A DNA stretch of 14,604 nt from positions 1-14,604 of the forward strand of contig PCCT01000100.1 of assembly GCA_002731985.1 (NCBI GenBank). The letters are read 5' to 3'. Within the stretch, counting starts at the first letter, position 1, and every line of letters begins with the position of its first letter. Under the pieces are notes generated by a model that was given only the letters and a program-made list of their open reading frames with translations, did not search any database and had not been told where the DNA came from. Source of the DNA: Nitrospinota bacterium. Lineage in GTDB: Bacteria > Nitrospinota > Nitrospinia > Nitrospinales > VA-1. Position numbers and translations under genes: made by a program. Shown one piece after another: positions 1 through 6,532 of the stretch.

Positions 1-330
1 AACTCCTCACGTTAGGATGAACAAAAACTCTCCTTTAAACCAGTGCTATATCTGTTCCATAGGTGCTGACGGGGTACACAGCAGCACCCACTAAGAGAGT
101 GATTATTAAGAATACATATGGGGGTTCTAGAGGTCTTTTTAAACTCTAAAGGGTTTGAAGTTCATACTTATTATGATCATATATATATGATTTATATATA
201 TATTATCTTCCTTTATTTCACTCCTTGTTCTTACAATAGTTTGGAGGGATACTAAGCCTAGAAGTCTTAAACTTATTCGGTTTTTAGTCCTCGAATAGCT
301 CCCAATTGATTCGAAAATAGGATTAATACA
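1..330. other. AT-rich non-coding flank inside the integrated element
   Basis: No convincing gene is visible here. A short open frame (2-94, plus strand) runs in from the left edge and stops at TAA 92-94; it could be the tail of a gene cut by the window, but nothing in it is recognisable. A 7-bp inverted repeat (62-68 against 82-88, 13-nt loop) lies in the same stretch, with no T-run after it. The middle is strongly AT-rich and contains a perfect palindrome (176-191). The last part must hold the promoter of the gene starting at 331, but I see no clear -35/-10 pair. AGGA at 319-322 is a plausible ribosome binding site for that gene. Confidence 0.6.
176..191. repeat. 16-bp perfect AT palindrome
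   Basis: ATCATATATATATGAT reads the same on both strands and is followed by more alternating AT (191-204). It lies about 140 bp upstream of the secreted-protein gene. It could be a protein binding site or simply low-complexity AT DNA; the sequence does not decide between these. Confidence 0.6.
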
Positions 331-966
331 ATGAATATGGTTAAGAATCTTTCAGCTTTATTCTTCTTTACTTTTCTGGCCGTTGGATTTGCTGGAGGTG
401 TAAAAGCTCAAGAATATTCAGTATTGCTAGAACGCGATGGCTTTAGTGTGATGATCTACTATCATGGCTCAGTGACCGATATAGATATAGAGTACATAAA
501 TTATACTAGTGACGGTATCCTAGAAAATATTATATCTGACATAAACTCGAATCGAGGGGTGGCCATAAATTTTGGGGTTTACTCAGGACGAAGTAGGAGC
601 AGCGGAGGCTCGTCCGATGACCATATTGAAGATGCCTTTCTGGCGGGAGTAGTTAGCCAAGAAGAACCCACTTTAAAAGTCCTATTCATATCAGAAACTA
701 TGTCTAAAAAATTAGAGGATAGTCTAGCAAGACAGCGATCTTCTTATTTAAGTTTGGAGGGTGATGAATTTGGTACGCTTGCTAGATGGACGAGCTTTGG
801 TAATGCCGATGGCTTAGCGTGGCTGGCACAGAAAAACTTGGATACTTTCTGCAGCTTAGTAAGCGACGCCGAAAAGTTGGAAGGTATCGGTTGGAAAAAT
901 AGAGAATTAGAGGGCAAATCAACGAGACAAGTAATAGAAACAGCTGGTTTTCAGGATTGTGAGTAG
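331..966 (+). CDS. Predicted secreted protein of unknown function, island cargo
   Basis: The product is 211 residues and I do not recognise its family. The first 26 residues form a good Sec signal peptide: lysine at 5, a hydrophobic run at about 8-22, and a V-K-A cleavage site before Q27. The mature protein would therefore be exported, most likely to the periplasm. It is polar and acidic, with a serine/glycine/arginine-rich linker at about 86-96. It has two cysteines (C174 and C210, the latter next to last), which could form a disulfide. No further membrane segment is visible. AGGA at 319-322 is suitably spaced from this ATG; a second in-frame ATG lies two codons later. It is the only gene here on the plus strand, is convergent with the integrase gene (39-bp gap), and has AT-rich codon use unlike the chromosomal genes to the right, which fits horizontal acquisition. 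Confidence 0.8.
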   Translation: MNMVKNLSALFFFTFLAVGFAGGVKAQEYSVLLERDGFSVMIYYHGSVTDIDIEYINYTSDGILENIISDINSNRGVAINFGVYSGRSRSSGGSSDDHIEDAFLAGVVSQEEPTLKVLFISETMSKKLEDSLARQRSSYLSLEGDEFGTLARWTSFGNADGLAWLAQKNLDTFCSLVSDAEKLEGIGWKNRELEGKSTRQVIETAGFQDCE

Positions 967-1005
967 TCATTCGTAGATTTCGGCTCTAGATTCTATTTCT
1001 TACGT

Positions 1006-2211
1006 TTAGAATTCAACGGCAGCATTTTCTTTAATTTCATAGTCACCAAAACCGAAAATGTCAGCCTCAATTGCATCAACTATGGGGCGGATCATTTGAA
1101 GTGTTTTCTGCACATATTCCTCAGTCTGGTCTTTCTTTTTGTGATTTAACAACCTACTAATTTGATCAGTGGAAAAATCATGTTCCGCAGCAATCGTAGC
1201 CGCTGTCCTTCTAAGGTCGTGCGCACTAAAGGCTATACCAGTCGCGTTAGAGATATTTTTAATAGCGTTAGACATTGAAGCTGCCTTTCCACTCCTGCCA
1301 GAGAAAAGCCATTCTGAGTCACTTAAATTTCTCTTAAACAATCTTTCTAAACCAGGCGTAATAGGCAGAGTATGATCCCGGTTATTTTTGGTATCTGTCA
1401 CGGTATAGGTAGACTTGGTTATATTCTCGCGTCTCAGGAGTCTTGCTTCGTCAAACCTCAACCCCGATACCATCAACAAGAAAACAAAATCAGCTTCCTT
1501 TGGTTTTATCTTTCCATCGTACTGGTCATGGGAACTGATAGTAAGTTCTTGGTAGAGATTCTCTCGCTCTGAACGCATTAAAAATCGCATTCTTGGCTTG
1601 AGGATGGTTCTCATACGTTTGTCTTTTAGCACGGCAACAGGATTACCATTGGGAAGTACGCGATTACCGTCTTCATCAACATCGTTCAAGTAGGTGTTTA
1701 AAATCGCATTCAGATAACGTGTGGCCTTTTGAGCCTCAGCTAACCCTCTAGGATTGGCTTTTTCAGGCCGGTTTGAACGCTTTGCTATACGGTTTCGAAT
1801 TGCATTATATTTTTTGACTACATCGTCACGGGTAATTTCTTTTATTGGCAGCATAAACCAATCACCAAAGCATCTCACCATCACTTGCTGATAAGACTTT
1901 TTCGTACTTGGCTTTAAATCAGCTCTTAGTTCCATGTAGGAATGGTAAGCCTGCTCAAGATTTATGCCCTTGTTACTTTCAGCTCTTAATTCAGCTTTGC
2001 GTTTTTGGTTAGGGTTAATGCCTGAAGCTAGTAGCGCCAAATTCTCTTTCGCTAAACGCCTAGCTTCTCTGACGTTGATTACGTTTACCCTTCCTAACGT
2101 AACAGTTACAGGTTTATTTATTCCACGTTGTTTCGCCTTAACGACCCAAACATCATTAGTTTTGAGCTGCTTGCTGTACAAGCCCTTAACTTGGTTATCA
2201 GGTTTAAACAT
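1006..2211 (-). CDS. int: Tyrosine recombinase (phage/island integrase)
   Basis: A 401-residue site-specific recombinase that would integrate and excise the element next to tRNA-Leu. All catalytic signatures are visible: R252 in GLRFDEA, H331 and R334 in HDLRR, H357 in LLNH, and the nucleophile Y366 in EEYVQ. Residues about 10-75 resemble the C-terminal part of the DUF4102-type arm-binding domain of P4-like integrases, including the stretch near VREARRLAKENLALLASGINP; the usual first ~30 residues of that domain are absent. A core-binding domain covers about 80-190 and the catalytic domain about 205-380. The start is ATG at 2209-2211; an in-frame stop lies about 30 bp upstream, so little extension is possible, and no clear ribosome binding site is seen. 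It is transcribed in the same direction as the tRNA operon and starts 113 bp beyond tRNA-Leu. The frame is intact, so the enzyme may be active. Confidence 0.93.
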   Translation of the reverse strand: MFKPDNQVKGLYSKQLKTNDVWVVKAKQRGINKPVTVTLGRVNVINVREARRLAKENLALLASGINPNQKRKAELRAESNKGINLEQAYHSYMELRADLKPSTKKSYQQVMVRCFGDWFMLPIKEITRDDVVKKYNAIRNRIAKRSNRPEKANPRGLAEAQKATRYLNAILNTYLNDVDEDGNRVLPNGNPVAVLKDKRMRTILKPRMRFLMRSERENLYQELTISSHDQYDGKIKPKEADFVFLLMVSGLRFDEARLLRRENITKSTYTVTDTKNNRDHTLPITPGLERLFKRNLSDSEWLFSGRSGKAASMSNAIKNISNATGIAFSAHDLRRTAATIAAEHDFSTDQISRLLNHKKKDQTEEYVQKTLQMIRPIVDAIEADIFGFGDYEIKENAAVEF

Positions 2212-2226
2212 TGAAAAGTATCTGTA

Positions 2227-2246
2227 GGTAGTCTATGGGTAGTCTA
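2227..2246. repeat. Tandem 9-bp direct repeat, candidate integrase arm-type sites
   Basis: GGTAGTCTA occurs at 2227-2235 and again at 2238-2246, an 11-bp period that places both copies on the same face of the helix. The pair sits between the integrase start and the tRNA-Leu attachment region, where arm-type recombinase sites normally lie. The position could also serve autoregulation of int. The repeat is seen directly; its role is inference. Confidence 0.5.
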
Positions 2247-2280
2247 GCACAGATATATTAGGCTGGCTTATATTATAAAA

Positions 2281-2292
2281 TATTTATAAATA
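2281..2292. repeat. 12-bp perfect AT palindrome between int and tRNA-Leu
   Basis: TATTTATAAATA is self-complementary and lies in a very AT-rich stretch (about 2270-2324) that begins where the tRNA gene ends. AT-rich bendable DNA beside an attachment core is a usual place for host factors such as IHF, but no clear IHF consensus was identified. Confidence 0.4.
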
Positions 2293-2324
2293 CTCTATAA
2301 CTAGTTGATATATATATTATATTA

Positions 2325-2412
2325 TGGTACCCGGGGCCGGAATTGAACCGGCACGATCGCAATGATCGAGGGATTTTAAGTCCCTTGTGTCTACCAATTT
2401 CACCACCCGGGC
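2325..2412 (-). tRNA. leuZ: tRNA-Leu (anticodon UAA), probable island attachment site
   Basis: An 88-nt class II tRNA with encoded CCA (2325-2327). The acceptor arm pairs GCCCGGG with CCCGGGT (one G-U pair), the discriminator is A, and there is a long variable arm. The anticodon loop CTTAAAA gives UAA, so it reads UUA leucine codons. It is the last of three tRNAs in the order Gly-Cys-Leu, matching E. coli glyW-cysT-leuZ. The integrase gene and AT-rich foreign DNA begin immediately past its 3' end, the standard arrangement when a tyrosine recombinase has integrated at a tRNA 3' end and left the tRNA whole. No terminator is visible downstream. Confidence 0.96.
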
Positions 2413-2462
2413 AAATCTGAAAACTTCTGTTCTTGCCGCCCCTACCTGCACGCATTGAGAAA

Positions 2463-2479
2463 CCAGTGCGTCGCACTGG
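2463..2479. repeat. Perfect hairpin in the Cys-Leu tRNA spacer (first of two)
   Basis: CCAGTGC and GCACTGG form a 7-bp perfect stem closed by a 3-nt loop. It lies in the ~200-bp spacer of the tRNA operon and would be present in the precursor transcript. There is no T-run, so it is not a normal terminator on either strand. Confidence 0.6.
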
Positions 2480-2500
2480 AGTCTACCAATTTTTTCCGGC

Positions 2501-2519
2501 TGCCAATCGTAGATTGGCA
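2501..2519. repeat. Perfect hairpin in the Cys-Leu tRNA spacer (second of two)
   Basis: TGCCAATC and GATTGGCA form an 8-bp perfect stem closed by a 3-nt loop. It has the same architecture as the hairpin at 2463-2479 but a different stem sequence; the two centres are 39 bp apart. The rest of the spacer (2413-2612) shows no gene, only a weaker 6-bp inverted repeat at 2560-2565/2580-2585. Confidence 0.6.
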
Positions 2520-2612
2520 TCGTTCGGCTCACACAAAGCTAGCTCTTTGCACACTACTTTCGACTCACCCACCCGGGCTAGTCGAGGGGGCCTAACTTCG
2601 GAAATTCGAAAA

Positions 2613-2686
2613 TGGAGGCTGGGGTCGGAATCGAACCGGCGTACACGGAGTTGCAGTCCGCTGCATGACCACTCTGCCACCCAGCC
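2613..2686 (-). tRNA. cysT: tRNA-Cys (anticodon GCA)
   Basis: A 74-nt tRNA with encoded CCA and the U73 discriminator expected of tRNA-Cys. The anticodon loop CTGCAAC gives GCA. The acceptor stem GGCTGGG/CCCAGCC pairs fully. It sits between tRNA-Gly (154 bp upstream) and tRNA-Leu (200 bp downstream), on the same strand and probably in the same transcript. Confidence 0.97.
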
Positions 2687-2840
2687 ATAACCTGGTATTC
2701 AGCGAGGGCGAACTATAGCAAAACCCGTACAAATCGGCATGTGTTTATGGCTTGAATTTTTTTGCCATCTGGCGAGGCCCGAGGCCCGAATCACGACTAC
2801 TGGTAGCGACCAGCAGGCCTGAAGAGAGGTTTGGAGAAAT

Positions 2841-2916
<76 letters not shown>

Positions 2917-3002
2917 TTGAAGATTTCTATTATGTGCAGCTTCCCTATTGTTTGGCAACGAGTGCCAGGACGTAGTCTGGGGCCTGCAAAAAAGAGGCGC
3001 CT

Positions 3003-3030
3003 ATTCTAATGCCTAAGCCTGGGGAGTCAA
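3003..3030 (-). promoter_or_regulatory. Candidate sigma70 promoter of the tRNA operon, stringent type
   Basis: On the minus strand, TTGACT (3025-3030) and TAGAAT (3003-3008) form a -35/-10 pair with a 16-bp spacer. The -10 is followed directly by the GC-rich stretch AGGCGCC. A GC-rich discriminator next to the -10 is the known mark of stable-RNA promoters under ppGpp/DksA control. It lies in the 141-bp gap between the pgsA stop and tRNA-Gly, as expected for a promoter that lets the tRNAs be expressed apart from pgsA. The pattern is seen; activity and regulation are inferred. Confidence 0.65.
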
Positions 3031-3057
3031 GCTGTGCCTTGTGCGGACTTCCCTGTT

Positions 3058-3606
3058 TCAGCTTTCGTCCTGCAAACTATTCCAGGCGTTTCTGAAGTAG
3101 TGAAACATCGAATACACACTGAGCAGGGCTGCAAGCTGAATCAGTACGAACGCGATCTGCCAGGCCCAGCTGGGGTAAGCGGGTATGTACAACAACAGCC
3201 CAATGATGGCGATCATCTGCACGGTGGTCTTGAGTTTGCCGGAGAAAGCCACCGCCACTACCTCTCGCTGGCCTTTGGTGGCCATCCATTCACGTAGCGC
3301 TGAGATGAGTAACTCCCGGGTAATAATGACTGCTGTGGCCAATAACAGGCTTGGGTAGGCGGCAACCAGCGCTATAAGCACGATAGCCACCAGCAGTTTA
3401 TCGGCTACCGGGTCCAGGAAGGCCCCGAATTTTGAGGTCTGGTTCAGGCAGCGCGCCAGGAAGCCGTCCAGCCAGTCACTGAGACTGGCGATTGTAAATA
3501 GTAATGCCGCCCAGAAATTGGCATTCGGCAGGCCCGAGAAAAAGCACAGGATTACCAGAGGAATCAACAGTATGCGTAGGTAAGAAACCAGATTTGGCCA
3601 ATTCAT
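3058..3606 (-). CDS. pgsA: CDP-diacylglycerol-glycerol-3-phosphate 3-phosphatidyltransferase
   Basis: An inner-membrane enzyme that makes phosphatidylglycerophosphate from CDP-diacylglycerol and glycerol-3-phosphate, the committed step to phosphatidylglycerol and cardiolipin. The 182 residues match the usual PgsA length. The complete CDP-alcohol phosphotransferase signature is present: D44, D47, G48, A51, R52, G61, D65 and D69, the aspartates binding metal and substrate. Hydrophobic segments are visible near 8-25, 31-45, 70-95, 128-145 and 148-165. ATG at 3604-3606 is the natural start, although no good ribosome binding site is seen. The gene follows uvrC after 106 bp and precedes the Gly-Cys-Leu tRNAs, the same neighbourhood as in E. 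coli. An AT-rich 6-bp inverted repeat (TTATGT/ACATAA near 3650-3666) lies in the uvrC-pgsA gap. Confidence 0.96.
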   Translation of the reverse strand: MNWPNLVSYLRILLIPLVILCFFSGLPNANFWAALLFTIASLSDWLDGFLARCLNQTSKFGAFLDPVADKLLVAIVLIALVAAYPSLLLATAVIITRELLISALREWMATKGQREVVAVAFSGKLKTTVQMIAIIGLLLYIPAYPSWAWQIAFVLIQLAALLSVYSMFHYFRNAWNSLQDES

Positions 3607-3712
3607 GAGTGGAAACTGCGTCGTGTTTAGTTACGTAATATCATAGGCTTATGTCTAAAACATAATGCCATGACCGCCCCGTGCCGCACAAGCCGGCAGC
3701 ACAGCCCGGATA

Positions 3713-5560
3713 TCAATTGTTGTGTAGAGTCGCATATATGTTTTCGGCCAACTTCTTGCTTATCCCAGTGACTTTTGCGATTTCCGCTTCGCTGGCCTTG
3801 TTGATTTCCTGCTGGCCTCCAAAGTGCTGCAGCAGCGCCCGGCGCCGTTTCGGACCCAGTCCCGGTATTTGCTCCAGCGTCGACTGTTTGCGTGCCTTGC
3901 TGCGGCGTTGCCGGTGTCCTGTTATGGCGAATCGGTGTGCCTCATCCCTGACCTGTTGCAGTAGGTGCAAGGCTGGAGAGGTCGTCGGAATGGCTATTTC
4001 CCGAGTGCCCCTCGCCGTTCTGAGAAACAGGGTTTCCTGGCCGGCGCGCCGGCTGATCCCCTTGGCGATGCCCAGCAGGCGTATTTCCGGCAACTGGAAC
4101 TTTTCCATGACCTTCTCAGCCTGACTGAGTTGCCCCTTGCCGCCATCGATGAGCAGAATATCCGGTAGTTTGCCCTCGCCCTTGCTGAGCCGTGTGAAGC
4201 GCCGGTCCAGCACTTGCTCCATGGCGGCATAATCGTCCCCGGGCTGGATATTGCGGATATTGAAACGTCGATAATCGCTTTTCACGGCACCGTTCTCATC
4301 GAACACCACGCAGGAGGCCACCGTGCCTTCCCCACCTGTATGGCTGATATCGAAGCATTCGATGCGGTTTGCCAGTGATTCTAGTTTAAGTATTTCCTGT
4401 AACTGTATGAATCTTTTGAGGGTGTTCTGCTTATTACTGATATGTGCCTGGAGTGATTCGCTGGCATTGGTGGCAGCCAGTTGCACCCATTTAGCCCGGT
4501 GCCCTCTGACTCGCATAGAGAGCTTTATTTTGCGGCCCGCCACGTAACTCATGGCTTGCTGCAACTCATCCGCTGCTTCGAGTACTCCCGGCACGATGAT
4601 CTCATTGGGGATCGAGGCAGACTTGTCATCCCCCAGGTAGGCCTGGGAAATAAAGGCAGCCAGCAGATCCAGCGACGAACTCGCCAGACGGTAGCGAGGA
4701 TAAAAGCTCTTACTGCCGATGATGCGACCTGCCCTCACGTAGATCACATGAACACAGGCATAAGAGTGTTGCAGTTCGGCGGCGATCACATCGGCATCGC
4801 TGCCTTGATTGGCGACATATTGCTGCTCCTGGATGCGCCGCAGGTCGATGATTTGATCACGCAACAGCGCCGCCTTCTCGAAATCCTCTTCCGCTGCGGC
4901 TTGCTGCATGGTGCCGGTGAGCTCTCGCGTCAGCAAGTCGCTCTTGCCGCGCAGAAAAAGCGTGGAGAAGTGCACGTGAGAGGCATACTCCTGCTTCGAG
5001 ATATGGTCTACACAGGGAGCTGTACAACGATCGATCTGGTACTGCAGACAGGGTCGGGAGCGGTTCTTGAAATAGCTATCCTCGCATTGCCTCACGCGAA
5101 ACACCTTCTGCAACACCTGCAGCGTCTCACGTGTGGCGTGAGCACTGGGATAAGGGCCGAAGAATCGACCCGGGCGCTTGCGGCTTCCCCTGTAGAACGA
5201 CAATCGCGGAAATTCATCAGACTCGGTAAGGAGGATGTAGGGGTAGGATTTGTCGTCTCGCAGCTGGATGTTGTACGTCGGGCGATGGGTCTTGATGAGG
5301 CTCTGCTCCAGCAGCAGTGCTTCGGTTTCGCTGTTGGTGATCGTCACTTCAATAGCGGCGATCTTCTCTACCATGGCCATAGTCTTAGCGGCCAGCCCCG
5401 AGGAACGGAAATAACTCCCTACCCGATTCTTCAGATTGCGCGCCTTGCCCACATACAACACGCCTCCCCCGGCATCCAGCATGCGGTAAACGCCGGGTCT
5501 ACTGCTCAGGTTAGCGAGGGCATGCTTGTAGTCGAAGCTGGCAGGGTCTTGCTTTGGCAT
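3713..5560 (-). CDS. uvrC: UvrABC excision nuclease subunit C
   Basis: The nuclease subunit of nucleotide excision repair, making the 3' and 5' incisions around damage located by UvrA/UvrB. With the ATG at 5558-5560 the protein is 615 residues, near the E. coli length. Domains in order: a GIY-YIG endonuclease at about 18-98 (here GVY at 23-25 and YVG at 36-38, R41, SETEALLLE at 77-85, N97); four cysteines C159, C171, C179 and C183, corresponding to the UvrC iron-sulfur ligands; a UVR helical motif for UvrB contact at about 212-245; an RNase H-like nuclease at about 380-540 with D404 in CFDISH and D472 in LIDGGKG; and tandem helix-hairpin-helix motifs at 563-613. A GTG six codons upstream (5578) is possible, but the ATG suits the family N-terminus better. 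It lies 86 bp after gacA and is probably co-transcribed with it, as in enterics and pseudomonads. Confidence 0.97.
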   Translation of the reverse strand: MPKQDPASFDYKHALANLSSRPGVYRMLDAGGGVLYVGKARNLKNRVGSYFRSSGLAAKTMAMVEKIAAIEVTITNSETEALLLEQSLIKTHRPTYNIQLRDDKSYPYILLTESDEFPRLSFYRGSRKRPGRFFGPYPSAHATRETLQVLQKVFRVRQCEDSYFKNRSRPCLQYQIDRCTAPCVDHISKQEYASHVHFSTLFLRGKSDLLTRELTGTMQQAAAEEDFEKAALLRDQIIDLRRIQEQQYVANQGSDADVIAAELQHSYACVHVIYVRAGRIIGSKSFYPRYRLASSSLDLLAAFISQAYLGDDKSASIPNEIIVPGVLEAADELQQAMSYVAGRKIKLSMRVRGHRAKWVQLAATNASESLQAHISNKQNTLKRFIQLQEILKLESLANRIECFDISHTGGEGTVASCVVFDENGAVKSDYRRFNIRNIQPGDDYAAMEQVLDRRFTRLSKGEGKLPDILLIDGGKGQLSQAEKVMEKFQLPEIRLLGIAKGISRRAGQETLFLRTARGTREIAIPTTSPALHLLQQVRDEAHRFAITGHRQRRSKARKQSTLEQIPGLGPKRRRALLQHFGGQQEINKASEAEIAKVTGISKKLAENIYATLHNN

Positions 5561-5646
5561 AATCCGCACAAGTGCCACCGGGAGGCAGCCGCTAGTCTAG
5601 GGCTCAAGGGTAGTAGCGGGAAGAGTATCGGAAGCGGCAGGAGGCC

Positions 5647-6339
5647 TCAACCGGCAAAGTGTGAGAAACGAGGCAACTCGTCCAGTTCTCTGGCATCGCC
5701 TGCCAGGCCATCCTTGACGGCAAGGATAGTCAGCTCTACATCGCTGTGGATGCCCAGTTTTTCGAAAATGCGGTAGCGATAGCTATACACGGTTTTAGGG
5801 CTGAGGCTGAGATACTCAGCTATCCGGCTAACCTTCTTACCGTCGGTTAGCATCTGCGCAATTTGCATCTCCCGGCGCGACAATTTGTCAAACAGAGAAC
5901 CTCCGTTCTTATTGAATGGATCCACTGCCATCTGCGTGGCCACATCAGGCGTCACATAGCGCTGGCCGGATTGCACCATCCGGATGGCTTTGCACAGCTC
6001 ATCTACGCTGACATTCTTGGTAAGAAAAGACCGTGCGCCAGCACGCAGCATCTGCGAAGGGATTGCTCCGGACACTACCGCCGAGATAGCGATGATTTTC
6101 AGATCGGGATACATCGCGAGAAGCCTGTGAGTCGCTTCGATGCCGCCGATTCCGGGCATTCGCGCATCCATAATGACAATATCCGGCATATGCATCGTAA
6201 TGAATTCTATGGCTTTCTCACCGCTACTCGCCTCACCGATGACCAGCAAATCCGGTTCATCAACGAGAATGCGTGTCACGCCGGCGCGCACCAGCGCATG
6301 GTCGTCTACGATAAGGATTGATATTTTTTCCGAATGCAT
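5647..6339 (-). CDS. gacA: NarL/LuxR-type response regulator, GacA/UvrY
   Basis: Response regulator of the GacS/GacA (BarA/UvrY) two-component system, which in gammaproteobacteria activates Csr/Rsm small RNAs. With the ATG at 6337-6339 it has 230 residues. The receiver domain (about 6-122) has acidic D12/D13, phosphoacceptor D58 in VIMDARMPG and K108. The LuxR-type helix-turn-helix covers about 152-213; its SLSPKTVYSYRYRIFEKLGI stretch is almost identical to UvrY. The open frame extends 16 codons further to a GTG (6387), but the ATG fits the family N-terminus and has a GAGTGAG ribosome-binding-like stretch upstream. Placement directly before uvrC is the classical UvrY/GacA context. The sensor kinase is not in the window. 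Confidence 0.95.
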   Translation of the reverse strand: MHSEKISILIVDDHALVRAGVTRILVDEPDLLVIGEASSGEKAIEFITMHMPDIVIMDARMPGIGGIEATHRLLAMYPDLKIIAISAVVSGAIPSQMLRAGARSFLTKNVSVDELCKAIRMVQSGQRYVTPDVATQMAVDPFNKNGGSLFDKLSRREMQIAQMLTDGKKVSRIAEYLSLSPKTVYSYRYRIFEKLGIHSDVELTILAVKDGLAGDARELDELPRFSHFAG

Positions 6340-6417
6340 TGAACTCACTCTATTTTCGATTGCTGCCGGTGCCGCTGAGTAGAACACACATGTCCCACTA
6401 AATTAGCGATACTGGCA

Positions 6418-6447
6418 TTAGTAGCATTGCGTAACGGCTGAGTTCAA
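6418..6447 (-). promoter_or_regulatory. Candidate promoter of gacA-uvrC
   Basis: On the minus strand TTGAAC (6442-6447) and TACTAA (6418-6423) are separated by 18 bp, about 80 bp upstream of the gacA ATG. The murB-gacA gap (6340-6532) has room for a promoter and no obvious rho-independent terminator. The match is moderate and the call is inference. Confidence 0.35.
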
Positions 6448-6532
6448 ATTTTGTTGAATAAAACGCGAACTGGTTCACATTCCTGGTCTTAATCACGGCG
6501 ATTCGGGCTGGCGATGCAAACTCAGAGGATTC

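Noticed and set aside
62..88. Inverted repeat GGTGCTG/CAGCACC as a terminator
   Set aside because: The 13-nt loop and lack of a following T-run make it a poor rho-independent terminator; the gene it would end is outside the window.
170..210. AT-rich alternating DNA as a replication origin
   Set aside because: No DnaA boxes, iterons or replication gene are nearby; low-complexity AT is common in islands.
2317..2690. Several 60-85-codon open frames on both strands over the tRNA cluster
   Set aside because: They run through tRNA-Leu and tRNA-Cys, and their translations only reflect tRNA sequence.
4481..5776. Long plus-strand open frame of 431 codons
   Set aside because: It lies antisense to uvrC, whose protein is recognisable throughout. 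The plus-strand translation shows no known motif, and it arises from the codon use of uvrC.
5863..6382. Plus-strand frames opposite gacA
   Set aside because: They are antisense shadows of a clearly recognised response regulator.
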